IMG/VR virus record: IMGVR_UViG_3300035070_003918
Location: 1-64,000 of that record
Direction: 5' to 3' (one strand)
DNA length: 64,000 bases
Origin: a virus
Position 1 is the first letter of the stretch. Each line of letters opens with the position of its first letter. Made by a program: the position numbers and the translations under genes. Below, one piece after another: positions 38,248-46,788 of this stretch. Under the pieces are notes generated by a model. It saw only the letters and a program-made list of their open reading frames with translations, had not been told where the DNA came from and did no database searches.

Positions 38248-39180
38248 GTGGAGCATCAGGACAAGCCGCATTGGACGAAGGCGCCGCCGCAGGACGAGCG
38301 GCTCTACCGGTACTTCACCGGCAACGACCTCCAGCCTGGAAGCATGCACGGTGCTTTCCAGCACATGTCCGAGACGAGCTTCGCGAGGGGCGTGCCGGAC
38401 CCGGACGCCCGGATGGTCAACAGCGGAGCGGTGGGCTTCGCTCAGCGCGACGACCTCGAGCTCATCGAACGGGGGAACGTCGACGGGCGGAAGCGCGAGC
38501 GCGTGTCACGAGCGCAGGAGCACCGCGAGACGCGGGCGATGCTCGCTCAACTCCAGGCCCACCACGTGGTGGTGCTGCGGCTCGCGTACGGACCGACAGA
38601 CGCCATTCCTGCGCTGAAGCTCGGGGCGAACCCGCAGGCTCGGGCGAAGCTCGACGGCGAGGAGGTGGAGTACGACCGCAGCGGGGCCAGGAAGGCGTAC
38701 GCGAAGCGCGAGCGACTCGGAGCTTGGCGGCAGGTGCTGCCGTCGACGCCGGCGGCGAAGAGCGGCTACGCGAAGTGGTTCGAGCATGCCCAGGCTGTGG
38801 TCGCTGAGCGGGCGTCCGGCGCAACGAGCGACCACGAGCCCGGCCTCGAAGCCTTCGACCTCGAGCGCGAGCTGCAGGGCGCGCGCCGCGACGAGGAGGC
38901 GTCGCCACTGGTGAGCGCCGCACGCCGTGCCGCGTCCCGGCGTGTGCGCGAGCTCGAGCGGCAGCTGGAGACGGTGCTGGTGATGCGTCCGCAGCCGGCG
39001 TCCGTCGAGGTGACGCTGGAGGCGTGGCTGGTGAACCACGCGACCGAGAAGGAGCTGAGCGCGGCGAGGGTCGAGGCGAATAACATGGTGCGCGAGGCCT
39101 GGAACCTCTGGGCGGACGTGAGGGGGCGACGAGCGAAGCGGCTGCCGCGGACGTTCGTGTACGAGCGAGGTGACCTGTGA
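38248..39180 (+). CDS. Hypothetical 310-aa protein downstream of terminase
   Basis: GTG with AAGGAGG 5 nt upstream. Charged and helical; two regions with heptads (ERVSRAQEHRETRAMLAQL, RVRELERQLETVL). LRLAYGPTDAIPALKLGA and ARKAYAKRERLG stand out but I recognise no family. Might be a packaging accessory. Confidence 0.5.
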   Translation: MEHQDKPHWTKAPPQDERLYRYFTGNDLQPGSMHGAFQHMSETSFARGVPDPDARMVNSGAVGFAQRDDLELIERGNVDGRKRERVSRAQEHRETRAMLAQLQAHHVVVLRLAYGPTDAIPALKLGANPQARAKLDGEEVEYDRSGARKAYAKRERLGAWRQVLPSTPAAKSGYAKWFEHAQAVVAERASGATSDHEPGLEAFDLERELQGARRDEEASPLVSAARRAASRRVRELERQLETVLVMRPQPASVEVTLEAWLVNHATEKELSAARVEANNMVREAWNLWADVRGRRAKRLPRTFVYERGDL

Positions 39181-39458
39181 GCGAGATCAAGACGGCGGAC
39201 CTGGCGATCATCGCGCGCGCGGTGGCGGACGCAGCATTCGAGTTGGCAGAGCGGGAGCGCAGGGCGCAGAGCGAGCGCATCTACGGCATGAAGACGATCG
39301 CGGCCGAGTGCGGCGTAAGCCACGACGTACTCACCCGATGGGTCAACACCCACGGCTTCCCGCTCGACAAGGACCCGCGCGGGTACAGCGTGCGCCGGTG
39401 GAACATGGAGCGGTGGTTCGAGGCTCGCCGTCGAGCGGTCGAGTCGCTCAAGCGGTAG
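39177..39458 (+). CDS. HTH protein, possible small terminase (Nu1-like) or regulator
   Basis: 93 aa from GTG. After a helical N-terminus, GMKTIAAECGVSHDVLTRWVNTHG and YSVRRWNMERWFEARR form a MerR/Nu1-type winged helix. Position right after terL and before the late promoter region fits either role. Confidence 0.55.
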   Translation: MSEIKTADLAIIARAVADAAFELAERERRAQSERIYGMKTIAAECGVSHDVLTRWVNTHGFPLDKDPRGYSVRRWNMERWFEARRRAVESLKR

Positions 39459-39895
39459 CAGTACGCCAACAGGTGCGTACGCAATCGTATGCGCCGAGCG
39501 CGTGCCGCGCGTTTTGGTAGCCAATAGTCAACGGATCGATCGTGCCCTATCGGATTGCATAGGGCCGCTACGCCTGCGATCCTGTCATAGTCACGAGTCG
39601 CCCGCGCGAGAGTGCGAAGTTCGACCCGCGACACGAGAGCGACGCCGTCCCCACCTCCCGGTGTTGCTCTCCGCCTCGGTCCGCTCGCAGGCGCAAAACG
39701 GCTGAGCGGATTTGCCACGCGGTCCAGCGACCACACCGCCCAGCGCGGTCTCCGGGGGCAGCACCCGGGCAAGGCTCCAGCGCCCAACCGGCCAGCGCCT
39801 ACACGCACCCCTCCTTGTTTTGCGATGGCGTTCGTGCGGTGGCCACTCGGGCGCGAAGTTTCACCCATTGGCCGAGGTCGGCCAGGAGCAACAGC
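39459..39895 (+). other. 437-bp non-coding junction between early and late genes
   Basis: No convincing gene; open frames here lack SD and coding character. It holds an imperfect palindrome (GCGTACG-caat-CGTATGC around 39475-39492) with the 7-mer GTATGCG also found in the 666-686 operator, and a TTGG-tag-CCAA hairpin near 39515. A late promoter is expected but no strong sigma-70 box is visible. The SD CAGGAG lies just before the next ATG. Confidence 0.5.
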
Positions 39896-40552
39896 ATGAA
39901 GCTCAACTACGGCGACTTCGCGGCCCAGCAGGTCAGCGAGCGGATCGGCACCCCGGTCGACACCCTGACCACGCTCAAGGGGATCCCTGCCGACCGACGC
40001 GTCGCCGGCCAGGTCTTCCTCGTCCTCGCGGACAACTCGCTCTGGAGGTTCCACAGCTCCAGCACGCTCACCGGGGATGACGTCCTCGTGGCGACGCCGA
40101 GCGCTGGTTCCGGGCGGTTCCTCCGAGTGCCAGGTGCCGGCAAGTTCGAGCTCGCGTTCACGTTCGCCACAGCCGACGCGGCGGTCCTGCTCACGATGCA
40201 GGCCGGACAGGAGCTGGCGGTCGAGCGCGTGCTGTGGCGCATCGCCGCGGACATGACCGGCGGCGCGGCCAGCGCGATCGGCGTCTCGTCCAACAAGACC
40301 ACGCCGACGAACTGGAGCACCAAGGGCGACGTTCTCGGCGGCGCCACAGGCGACGTCGCCGCGACGCTGGTGGCATCGGGCGGGCTGCTCGCTGGCACCA
40401 TCGGCGCGGACATGGACACGCTCACCAAGACGCGCGGCCTGGTCCTCAAGGCGACCGACACGCTGAAGTTCGACCGCATCACGTCGGCGTTCACTGCCGG
40501 CAACGGCTCGGTCGTCGTCGTCGGCACGCTCATGCGGAACGACGGGGCCTGA
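39896..40552 (+). CDS. Structural protein, 218 aa
   Basis: ATG with CAGGAG. GQVFLVLADNSLWRFHSSSTL and SGRFLRVPG are motifs seen in phage head or tail decoration proteins; the rest is a Gly/Thr-rich beta domain (AGTIGADMDTLTKTRGLVL). First late gene. Confidence 0.6.
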   Translation: MKLNYGDFAAQQVSERIGTPVDTLTTLKGIPADRRVAGQVFLVLADNSLWRFHSSSTLTGDDVLVATPSAGSGRFLRVPGAGKFELAFTFATADAAVLLTMQAGQELAVERVLWRIAADMTGGAASAIGVSSNKTTPTNWSTKGDVLGGATGDVAATLVASGGLLAGTIGADMDTLTKTRGLVLKATDTLKFDRITSAFTAGNGSVVVVGTLMRNDGA

Positions 40553-40558
40553 TAGGAC

Positions 40559-41026
40559 ATGGCGCGCAAGACCGGCGGCCTCTTCACGGGACTCGCGGCG
40601 GCTGCCGCGCGAACCATCAGCGGAGCGATCGCTGCCGACAGCGCCACCCTCACCGACGCGAACTTCCCGGCGGCGTCCGGCTTCTCGTGCCAGGGCTACG
40701 ACACGATCCTGGTCGGCGCTGAGATCGCCGGCGGCGCCAGCCCCACGGCGACCATCGAGCTGCTCTTCCGAGACGAAGAGGCGGCCGACGGGTCGCGCTG
40801 GAAGCGTCTACTCCTCGGCGCGCGCGACGGCATCACGGCGATCGGCGCGGTGGCTTCGGAGACGACGGGCGCCCTCGGCGCCAACAGCGACTTCGTCGAG
40901 CTGCGTTGTTACGGCGCATCGCTCGTGACCCCGCGCGTGACGGCGGTCACCAACTCCGCCGGTACGACCTCGCTCAAGATCCTCGTCCTCCCCGGTCGGC
41001 AGCGCATGCGTCGCGACCACTCCTGA
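40559..41026 (+). CDS. Structural protein, 155 aa
   Basis: Beta-rich (YDTILVGAEIAGG, PTATIELLFRDEE) with repeated Ala/Thr; ends in a basic tail (LPGRQRMRRDH). Between the decoration protein and the portal; probably a virion component. Confidence 0.5.
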   Translation: MARKTGGLFTGLAAAAARTISGAIAADSATLTDANFPAASGFSCQGYDTILVGAEIAGGASPTATIELLFRDEEAADGSRWKRLLLGARDGITAIGAVASETTGALGANSDFVELRCYGASLVTPRVTAVTNSAGTTSLKILVLPGRQRMRRDHS

Positions 41027-41041
41027 CCGAAGGACCCGAAC

Positions 41042-42421
41042 ATGTCGATCTGGTCTCGCCTCGGCGGGCTCTTCAAGCGAGCGCCGTCGGTCGGGGTCTC
41101 ATCGGGCGCCTCGGTCCTACCCGACCTGTCGCTGTGGCAGCAGGTCCAGCGCATCGGCGGCAGCGTCACGCCGGCCGACGTCAGCTTCATCATCCGCGCC
41201 GCCGACAGCGGCGACATGACCCGCCTCATCGATCTCGCGAACGAGATGAGGCAGAAGGACGGGCACCTTCAGTCGGTGCTCCAGACGCGCGAGACCGCGC
41301 TCTGCGGTCTCAACTGGGAGCTGGTCTTCCCGGGGCAGGACCCGAAGTCGACGCGCGGCAAGCGCCAGCGACGCTTCGTCGAGAAGGTCCTTCGAACGCA
41401 CCCGGACTTCCGCCGCCTCATCGCTCACCTCACCGGCAGTGCCTACTACGGCTACGCGGTCGCGGAGACCGTGTGGGCGGTGCAGGGTGGGCGGCAGGTC
41501 CCAGCACGCTTCGTGTGCCACGGGGCCCGGCGCTTCGGCTTCCGCGACAAGGACGGCAAGCTCATCTGGCGCGACGACGGCGTCAACTACATCGGCGTGG
41601 ACTTCCTCGCGAAGTACCCCGACAAGTTTATCGTCTCGCAGCCTCGCATCAACGGCGACGTGCCGTGTCGCGAGGGCCTCGTGCGCGTGCTCATGTGGCT
41701 CGCGCTCTTCCGTAACTGGTCGCTCTCGGACTGGTTGAAGCTCGCCGAGCTCGTCTACAAGCCGTGGCGGCTCGGCCGGTACAAGAAGCGCGGGGACAAC
41801 CCGGCCTCGAAAGAGGACGTGGCGAACCTCAAGGCGATCCTCTCGGGGATGACGTCGAGCGGCACTGCGGTCCACCCGGACACGGTCGAGGTCGAGCTCA
41901 AGTTCCCCGAGGTCAACGGCACGGCCCAGGGACAGGGCGGCGCGCACGCGTCGCTGTTCGACACCTGCGGGCGCGAGATGAGCAAGGCCGTGCTCGGCCA
42001 GACGCTCACGACCGAGCAGGGCTCCGTCGGCTCCCAGGCGCTCGGCAACGTCCACAACCAGATCCGCAAGGACATCCTGGAGTCGGACGCCGTGCACCTC
42101 GCTGAGGTCATCACGCGCGACGTGATCGAGCCGATGATTCGGCTCAACTTCGGGCCGACCGCGCCGGTGCCGCGCTTCCAGTTCGTGACCGAGGGCGCCA
42201 CCGACCTGGTGATGCTGGCGACCGCGCTCGAGAAGCTCGCCCCGATCATGCGCATCCCGGCCGAGTGGGCGCGGGACAAGCTGGGCATCCCGGTCCCGGA
42301 CGAGGACGATGAGATCCTCGGCTCCTACGACGTCGACCTGGAGGACCTCGAAGACGAGGCCGAGAACGACGACGAGGCGGACGATGAGCCCGAAGACGAC
42401 GACGCCGCGGACGCGGCCTGA
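41042..42421 (+). CDS. Portal protein, Mu gp29-like (DUF935)
   Basis: 459 aa. LIDLANEMRQKDGHLQSVLQTRETALCGLNWEL is the typical DUF935 start; LTGSAYYGYAVAETVW, FVCHGARRFGFRDKDG, YKPWRLGRYKK and LGQTLTTEQGSVGSQALGNVH follow in the expected order. Dodecameric portal for DNA passage. Ends in a very acidic tail (DEADDEPEDDDA). Confidence 0.92.
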   Translation: MSIWSRLGGLFKRAPSVGVSSGASVLPDLSLWQQVQRIGGSVTPADVSFIIRAADSGDMTRLIDLANEMRQKDGHLQSVLQTRETALCGLNWELVFPGQDPKSTRGKRQRRFVEKVLRTHPDFRRLIAHLTGSAYYGYAVAETVWAVQGGRQVPARFVCHGARRFGFRDKDGKLIWRDDGVNYIGVDFLAKYPDKFIVSQPRINGDVPCREGLVRVLMWLALFRNWSLSDWLKLAELVYKPWRLGRYKKRGDNPASKEDVANLKAILSGMTSSGTAVHPDTVEVELKFPEVNGTAQGQGGAHASLFDTCGREMSKAVLGQTLTTEQGSVGSQALGNVHNQIRKDILESDAVHLAEVITRDVIEPMIRLNFGPTAPVPRFQFVTEGATDLVMLATALEKLAPIMRIPAEWARDKLGIPVPDEDDEILGSYDVDLEDLEDEAENDDEADDEPEDDDAADAA

Positions 42422-42427
42422 GGCAAC

Positions 42428-43546
42428 ATGGCCGACCAGTACTCCTACCGATTCGTCGCCCGCGACGACGGAACCGTTCAAGCCGCCCTCGACCCGCGCA
42501 CGAAGGACGCGAGCGATCTGCATGTGCGCGAGCTTCGGCTGCGTGCTGTGCGCGAGGCAGCCCGAGAGGTCGACTTCGTAGCCTCCACGGAGGCGATCGA
42601 CTCGTACGGCGAGATCGTCAAGCAGAACTGGGACCTCGCCCGGTTCAAGTCCAACCCGGTGATCCTGTGGTCCCACAACGCGCGGGACCTCCCGATCGGT
42701 CACGCGACCAAGGTCGGTGTGGTTCGCAACCAGCTCGAGGTGACGATCAAGTTCGCCACCGAGAAGGCGAACCCTCAGGCCGAGCTCGTGTGGCAGTCGG
42801 TGCTCGAGCAGACGCTGCGCGCGGTGAGCGTGGGGTTCTACCCGCGGGAGATCCGGTGCGAGCGCATCGACGGCGTGGACGTCGTCATCCTGGACGACAA
42901 CGAGCTGAGGGAGATCTCGGTCGTCACCATCCCGGCGAACCATGAGGCTCTGGCGAAGGCCAAGAGCGCAGCGCTGGCGAAGTTCAAGCAGGCGACGAAG
43001 AGCGCCGAGGCAGAAGACCACACGCTTGCCCGCGAAGAGCGCGGCGGCGACAGCGCCGGCACGGCCGGCAGGGAGTCCGACATGGACGAGAAGCAGAAGG
43101 CCGCGCTCGAGCTGAAGGTCGCGGAGCACGAGAAGGCGATCAAGGACCTCGAGACCAAGGCCGCTGCCGAGGCCGCTCGCGCCGACAAGGCGGAGGCGGA
43201 GTGCAAGGCCCTGTCGGCTCAGACCGAGCGGCTCGCGCAGGAGCGCGACGCACTGGCGAAGAGCGCGGCGGACCTGGACGAGAAGCTCATCGAGATCGAG
43301 GTCGGCGCGCTCGTCGGCAAGAAGATCTCCGCGGCGGAGAAGGCGGACTTCGTCGAGCTGCGCAAGTCGAACAAGGCGCTCTTCGAGCGCATGGTCGCGC
43401 AGCGGACGGACGTCTCGTACCTCGGCGCGCAAGTGATCTCATCGGACGGCAACGGCGAAGCGCCGGCCGCCGTGGACAGCGGCGAGGCTTCCCAGAGCGA
43501 CTGGGAGCGCGTCGAGAAGCTGGCGAAGTCCAGCAACGCGGCCTGA
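42428..43546 (+). CDS. Prohead protease fused to scaffold
   Basis: 372 aa. HK97-type protease domain to ~185: VDFVASTEAIDSYGEIV, catalytic His in ILWSHNARDLPIG, catalytic Ser in LRAVSVGFYP, and EISVVTIPANHEA. From ~215 a long coiled coil acts as scaffold and an in-frame internal start (43082) could yield it alone. The protease matures the capsid after assembly. Confidence 0.88.
   Translation: MADQYSYRFVARDDGTVQAALDPRTKDASDLHVRELRLRAVREAAREVDFVASTEAIDSYGEIVKQNWDLARFKSNPVILWSHNARDLPIGHATKVGVVRNQLEVTIKFATEKANPQAELVWQSVLEQTLRAVSVGFYPREIRCERIDGVDVVILDDNELREISVVTIPANHEALAKAKSAALAKFKQATKSAEAEDHTLAREERGGDSAGTAGRESDMDEKQKAALELKVAEHEKAIKDLETKAAAEAARADKAEAECKALSAQTERLAQERDALAKSAADLDEKLIEIEVGALVGKKISAAEKADFVELRKSNKALFERMVAQRTDVSYLGAQVISSDGNGEAPAAVDSGEASQSDWERVEKLAKSSNAA
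43082..43546 (+). CDS. Nested scaffold protein (internal start)
   Basis: ATG (M219 of the protease) with GGGAG 7 nt upstream, immediately before the coiled coil (KQKAALELKVAEHEKAIKDL). Gives 154 aa. Same logic as lambda Nu3 within gene C. Expression is inferred. Confidence 0.45.
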   Translation: MDEKQKAALELKVAEHEKAIKDLETKAAAEAARADKAEAECKALSAQTERLAQERDALAKSAADLDEKLIEIEVGALVGKKISAAEKADFVELRKSNKALFERMVAQRTDVSYLGAQVISSDGNGEAPAAVDSGEASQSDWERVEKLAKSSNAA

Positions 43547-43598
43547 GCAGGCTCGCGCCCCACCACCCCAACGATTCCAAGAAGACCAGGAGCAAGCC

Positions 43599-44009
43599 AT
43601 GGCCGCTCGCGCGCTGCGTGATCTCGAGAAGTGCACCATCATCACCCGCACCGTCGTCGCCGCCGGCGCCGCGACCAAGGGCCGCATGGCCAAGTGGTCG
43701 GCGACCGCGCAGGAGGTCGACAACGCCGGCGCCAACGAGAAGGGCTTCGGCATCTTCCTCGAGACGAAGGCGGCCGGCGCCCAGGTCCAGATCGCTCTGC
43801 TCCAGGGCTCGGGAGTGATCCCGGTGCTGGTCGGCACGGGCGGGGCGACCGAGGGCGAGTTCGCTGTCGGCGCGGCCGACGGCCTCACCAACCAGACCCT
43901 CGGTGGTGGCACCACGGTCAAGTACATCGCCGGAACCTTCATGCAGACCGGCGTGGCTGGCGACTACGTGGGCCTGATGCCCGGGAAGTTCGCGGCCGGC
44001 GCGGCCTGA
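43599..44009 (+). CDS. Capsid decoration-like protein, 136 aa
   Basis: Ala/Gly/Thr-rich beta protein between scaffold and capsid, like lambda gpD or DUF2190 proteins (GAGTKGRMAKW-like start, QIALLQGSGVIPVLVGTGG). Probably stabilises the head. Confidence 0.6.
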   Translation: MAARALRDLEKCTIITRTVVAAGAATKGRMAKWSATAQEVDNAGANEKGFGIFLETKAAGAQVQIALLQGSGVIPVLVGTGGATEGEFAVGAADGLTNQTLGGGTTVKYIAGTFMQTGVAGDYVGLMPGKFAAGAA

Positions 44010-44089
44010 GGTCGCGCGAACCACAGACTCCATCGCCCTGACGGCGTCTCATCGGCGCGCTGGGCCAGAAGAAAAGGACCCCCCCCATC

Positions 44090-45208
44090 ATGTCCGACGG
44101 AACCGTCGTGGGCGCTGTCGCGCTCGAAGAGATCGTCTCCACCCAGCGCACGGCCCGTGGTCGTGCATACGACAGCACGCGCGCGGCGCTGCGACAGCTC
44201 ATCCAGACGGACAAGGACTTCCGCAATAAGCGGAACGCCGAGGTCGCGCGGATCAAGGCGGTCGGCCCGAGCGACGTGCACTCCAACACGTTCCTCTCGA
44301 ACCTGTCGATCCAGTACGCCAACGACATGTACATCGGCGAGCGCGTGGCGCCCGTCGTGGCCGTGCCGTTCAAGTCTGACGACTACTTCAAGTACTCGAA
44401 GCGCGACCGGCTCGCGATCCCCGACGACATGATCGGCTCGCGCTCGGACGCGAACGAGGTCGACGAGAACCGTGAGACCGCGTCCTACTCCTGCAAGGAC
44501 CGGGCGCTGAAGGGCTTCGTCTCGGCGGACACGATCGAGAACCAGGACAGCGCCTTCGACGAGATGATGGATCTCGTCGAGTCGGTGAACGACGGCCTCG
44601 GCCTCGCTCGCGAGAAGCGGGTCGCCACGCTCATCACCACGGCGGCCAACTACGACTCGAACAACACCGCGACCCTCGCCGGCGCGGACCAGTTCGACTC
44701 CGCGGGCGGCGGTGACCCGGTCAAGAAGATCCAGGAGGCGAAGCGCGCCTGCTGGGGTGGCCGCGGCCCCTCCAAGCTGGTGCTCGTCTCGGGCGTCGGC
44801 GTCTACAACTGCCTCGCGCGCCACCAGGCGGTGCGGGACATGTTCAAGTACACCTCGCTCCAGGGCTCGAGCGGGCTCGCGACGCCTTCGATGATCGCCT
44901 CGATCTTCGGGCTCGACGAGTACCTGGTCGGCGGCGCGCGCGAGGACACGGCGAACAGCGGTCAGACCGCGAGCTACTCGGACGTGTGGGGCAAGCACCT
45001 CGCGATCGTCCGCGTCGCTCTGCGGCCGAGCAAGCGCAACGCGAGCTTCAGCTACACGTTCCGCATGCAGGGCCACCCGCTCACCACGCAGTGGTTCGAC
45101 CCGACCAAGGGTCTCGGCGGCGGGTACTTCGCGAAGGTCGGCTGCTCCGAGACGCACGACGTGGTCGCGAACGACACCGGCTTCCTCTACCGCAGCGCGA
45201 TCTCCTGA
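44090..45208 (+). CDS. Major capsid protein
   Basis: 372 aa, first of the high-level late genes with GAAAAGGA upstream. FLSNLSIQYANDMYIGERVAPVV, GFVSADTIENQDSAFDEMMDLVE and LVGGAREDTANSGQTASYSDVWG are typical of HK97-fold capsids of this myovirus group. A run of eight C lies just before the start. Confidence 0.88.
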   Translation: MSDGTVVGAVALEEIVSTQRTARGRAYDSTRAALRQLIQTDKDFRNKRNAEVARIKAVGPSDVHSNTFLSNLSIQYANDMYIGERVAPVVAVPFKSDDYFKYSKRDRLAIPDDMIGSRSDANEVDENRETASYSCKDRALKGFVSADTIENQDSAFDEMMDLVESVNDGLGLAREKRVATLITTAANYDSNNTATLAGADQFDSAGGGDPVKKIQEAKRACWGGRGPSKLVLVSGVGVYNCLARHQAVRDMFKYTSLQGSSGLATPSMIASIFGLDEYLVGGAREDTANSGQTASYSDVWGKHLAIVRVALRPSKRNASFSYTFRMQGHPLTTQWFDPTKGLGGGYFAKVGCSETHDVVANDTGFLYRSAIS

Positions 45209-45216
45209 GCCTGGTC

Positions 45217-45471
45217 ATGGCGAAGGAGAACCCCAAGGCACCGGCGCAGGCTCCCCAGGCGGAGGCGAAGGTCTCCGCTGAGGGTGAGTCCGCGCCGAGC
45301 GCCGGCAAGGCACCGGCGGCTCCGAAGCCCGCGGCACGCTTCCGCGTGTGGGCTCACGGCGCGCTCCACTGCGACGGCGTGGTCTTCGCCCCTGGCGAGG
45401 AGCTGCCGCTCACGGAGGCGCAGGTCGAAACGCTCGCGCTCGGCCAGGTCGCCGTCCGCATCGAGGACTGA
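45217..45471 (+). CDS. Head-tail connector region protein, 84 aa
   Basis: Pro/Ala/Lys-rich N-terminal half and a small beta C-terminus (RFRVWAHGALHCDGVVF, PGEELPLTEAQVETL). Mu gp35-like position and shape (FluMu-type small domain). Confidence 0.55.
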   Translation: MAKENPKAPAQAPQAEAKVSAEGESAPSAGKAPAAPKPAARFRVWAHGALHCDGVVFAPGEELPLTEAQVETLALGQVAVRIED

Positions 45472-45473
45472 GC

Positions 45474-45932
45474 ATGGCCCTCCCGTACTGGACGATCTCG
45501 GACCTCGAGAGCCGCCTGGGTGCGGAGGTCGTGCTCCAGGTCTTCGACGACGACAACGACGGGGTGCCCGACGCGGCGGCCGTCAACCAGCTCTCCGCCG
45601 ACTCGGACAGCTTCGTGGAGGGCTACCTCCGCGGCGTGTACGAGCTCGCGACGGTGCGCGACACGCCGCCGAACCAGGTCAAGCGCCTGTCGCTCGACTA
45701 CGCGGTGGCGCAGTGCGCGAAGCGCCGGCCCGAGTACGTGCGCCGAGACTTCGGCCCGCTCGAGGCTGCCGTGAGGCAGGAGCTGTCGGAGATCCGGTCC
45801 GGGAAGATCCGTCTCGACGTCATCGGCGCGCCGGAGCCTGGGGCGAACCAGGGCGGCGAGGTCTGGGACGGCGGCGACGACTACACCGAGGACACGGTCA
45901 AGTTCTTCTCCGGCGGGATGGGTGACTTCTGA
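45474..45932 (+). CDS. Mu gp36-like connector (DUF1320)
   Basis: 152 aa. PYWTISDLESRLGAEVVLQVFDDD and the repeated helix pattern of DUF1320 (VNQLSADSDSFVEGYLRG, LSLDYAVAQCAKRRPEYV) are clear. Head completion protein. Confidence 0.85.
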   Translation: MALPYWTISDLESRLGAEVVLQVFDDDNDGVPDAAAVNQLSADSDSFVEGYLRGVYELATVRDTPPNQVKRLSLDYAVAQCAKRRPEYVRRDFGPLEAAVRQELSEIRSGKIRLDVIGAPEPGANQGGEVWDGGDDYTEDTVKFFSGGMGDF

Positions 45933-46351
45933 TGCGCGTCGACGGCTTCACGGTCGGCAAGCACAACGGGCACCCCTGTCCCCCGCGCCTGTTGGCGCTG
46001 GCCGCGCTTTCGCGGCAGCTGGCCCCTCCGCATCCGTCCGAGGACGACGCATCGTCTGATGGCCCCGTGACGCTGCCGGGGCACGTCGTGACCGGGGCGC
46101 TCGGCAGGGGCCGCATGCTCGGGTGCGTGGCGCTCATGGTCGACGCCGAGCGAGAGATGATCCGCGAGCGGTCGGCGACCGCCAAGCGGTGCCTGGCCCT
46201 GCGCCCTGCCTCGGTGACCTACGAGGAGTGGAGCGCGGAGCTGGCCAAGCTGCTCATGAGCGGTGACCCGCTCGAGCAGATCGAAGAGACGATGGCCGCG
46301 ATGGCGGCCGAAAGGGACGCGGCATGTTCGACGTCCAGTTCCTCGGAGTAG
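45932..46351 (+). CDS. Hypothetical structural-region protein, 139 aa
   Basis: ATG overlaps the previous stop by one base; its end overlaps the next gene by 28 bp. Helical C-terminus (DPLEQIEETMAAMAAERDA). Function unknown. Confidence 0.5.
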   Translation: MRVDGFTVGKHNGHPCPPRLLALAALSRQLAPPHPSEDDASSDGPVTLPGHVVTGALGRGRMLGCVALMVDAEREMIRERSATAKRCLALRPASVTYEEWSAELAKLLMSGDPLEQIEETMAAMAAERDAACSTSSSSE

Positions 46352-46785
46352 AAGAGCTACTGGCCCAGTGGTCCAGCGAGCAGGCGCGCATCTCCGCCGG
46401 CATGGCCGTGGCGGTCTTCGACGCCGCGCGAGAGGGAGCTGCGCAGGCGAGAGCCTCGGCGCCCCGCCGCACCGGCACGATGATCGACCACACGGACGGC
46501 CAGCTGCTGTCGCAGTCGGCGACGACGGCGCGCGGCGAGATCCGCGTGGGTGTGGACTACGCCTCCTTCGTGAGCGACGGCACGTCGCCGCACATCATCG
46601 AGGCAAAGCGAGCCAAGACCCTGGCCTTCGAACAGGACGGCGTCATGCGGTTCCCGCGGCGAGTCCGGCACCCGGGCACGAAGGCGAACCGGTACCTCGA
46701 CGGCGCGGTGGACGTGGCAGATCAGACGCTGCGCTCCGGCGTGACCGCCGTGCTGGACGGCGTCGCGGCTCGCATGCGGGGGTGA
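46324..46785 (+). CDS. HK97 gp10-like / Mu virion morphogenesis protein
   Basis: 153 aa. FDAAREGAAQARASAPRRTGTMID, VGVDYASFVSDGTSPHIIEAK and RKHPGTKANRYLDGAV-type sequence match gp10-like head-tail joining proteins. Confidence 0.8.
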   Translation: MFDVQFLGVEELLAQWSSEQARISAGMAVAVFDAAREGAAQARASAPRRTGTMIDHTDGQLLSQSATTARGEIRVGVDYASFVSDGTSPHIIEAKRAKTLAFEQDGVMRFPRRVRHPGTKANRYLDGAVDVADQTLRSGVTAVLDGVAARMRG

Positions 46786-46788
46786 CCT

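Noticed and set aside
39502-39705. 67-aa open frame in the early/late junction
   Set aside because: No SD, Arg/Ser/Pro-rich, no coupling with neighbours.
41117-43432. 771-aa minus-strand open frame across portal and protease
   Set aside because: Shadow of the DUF935 portal and HK97-type protease, which have clear motifs on the plus strand.
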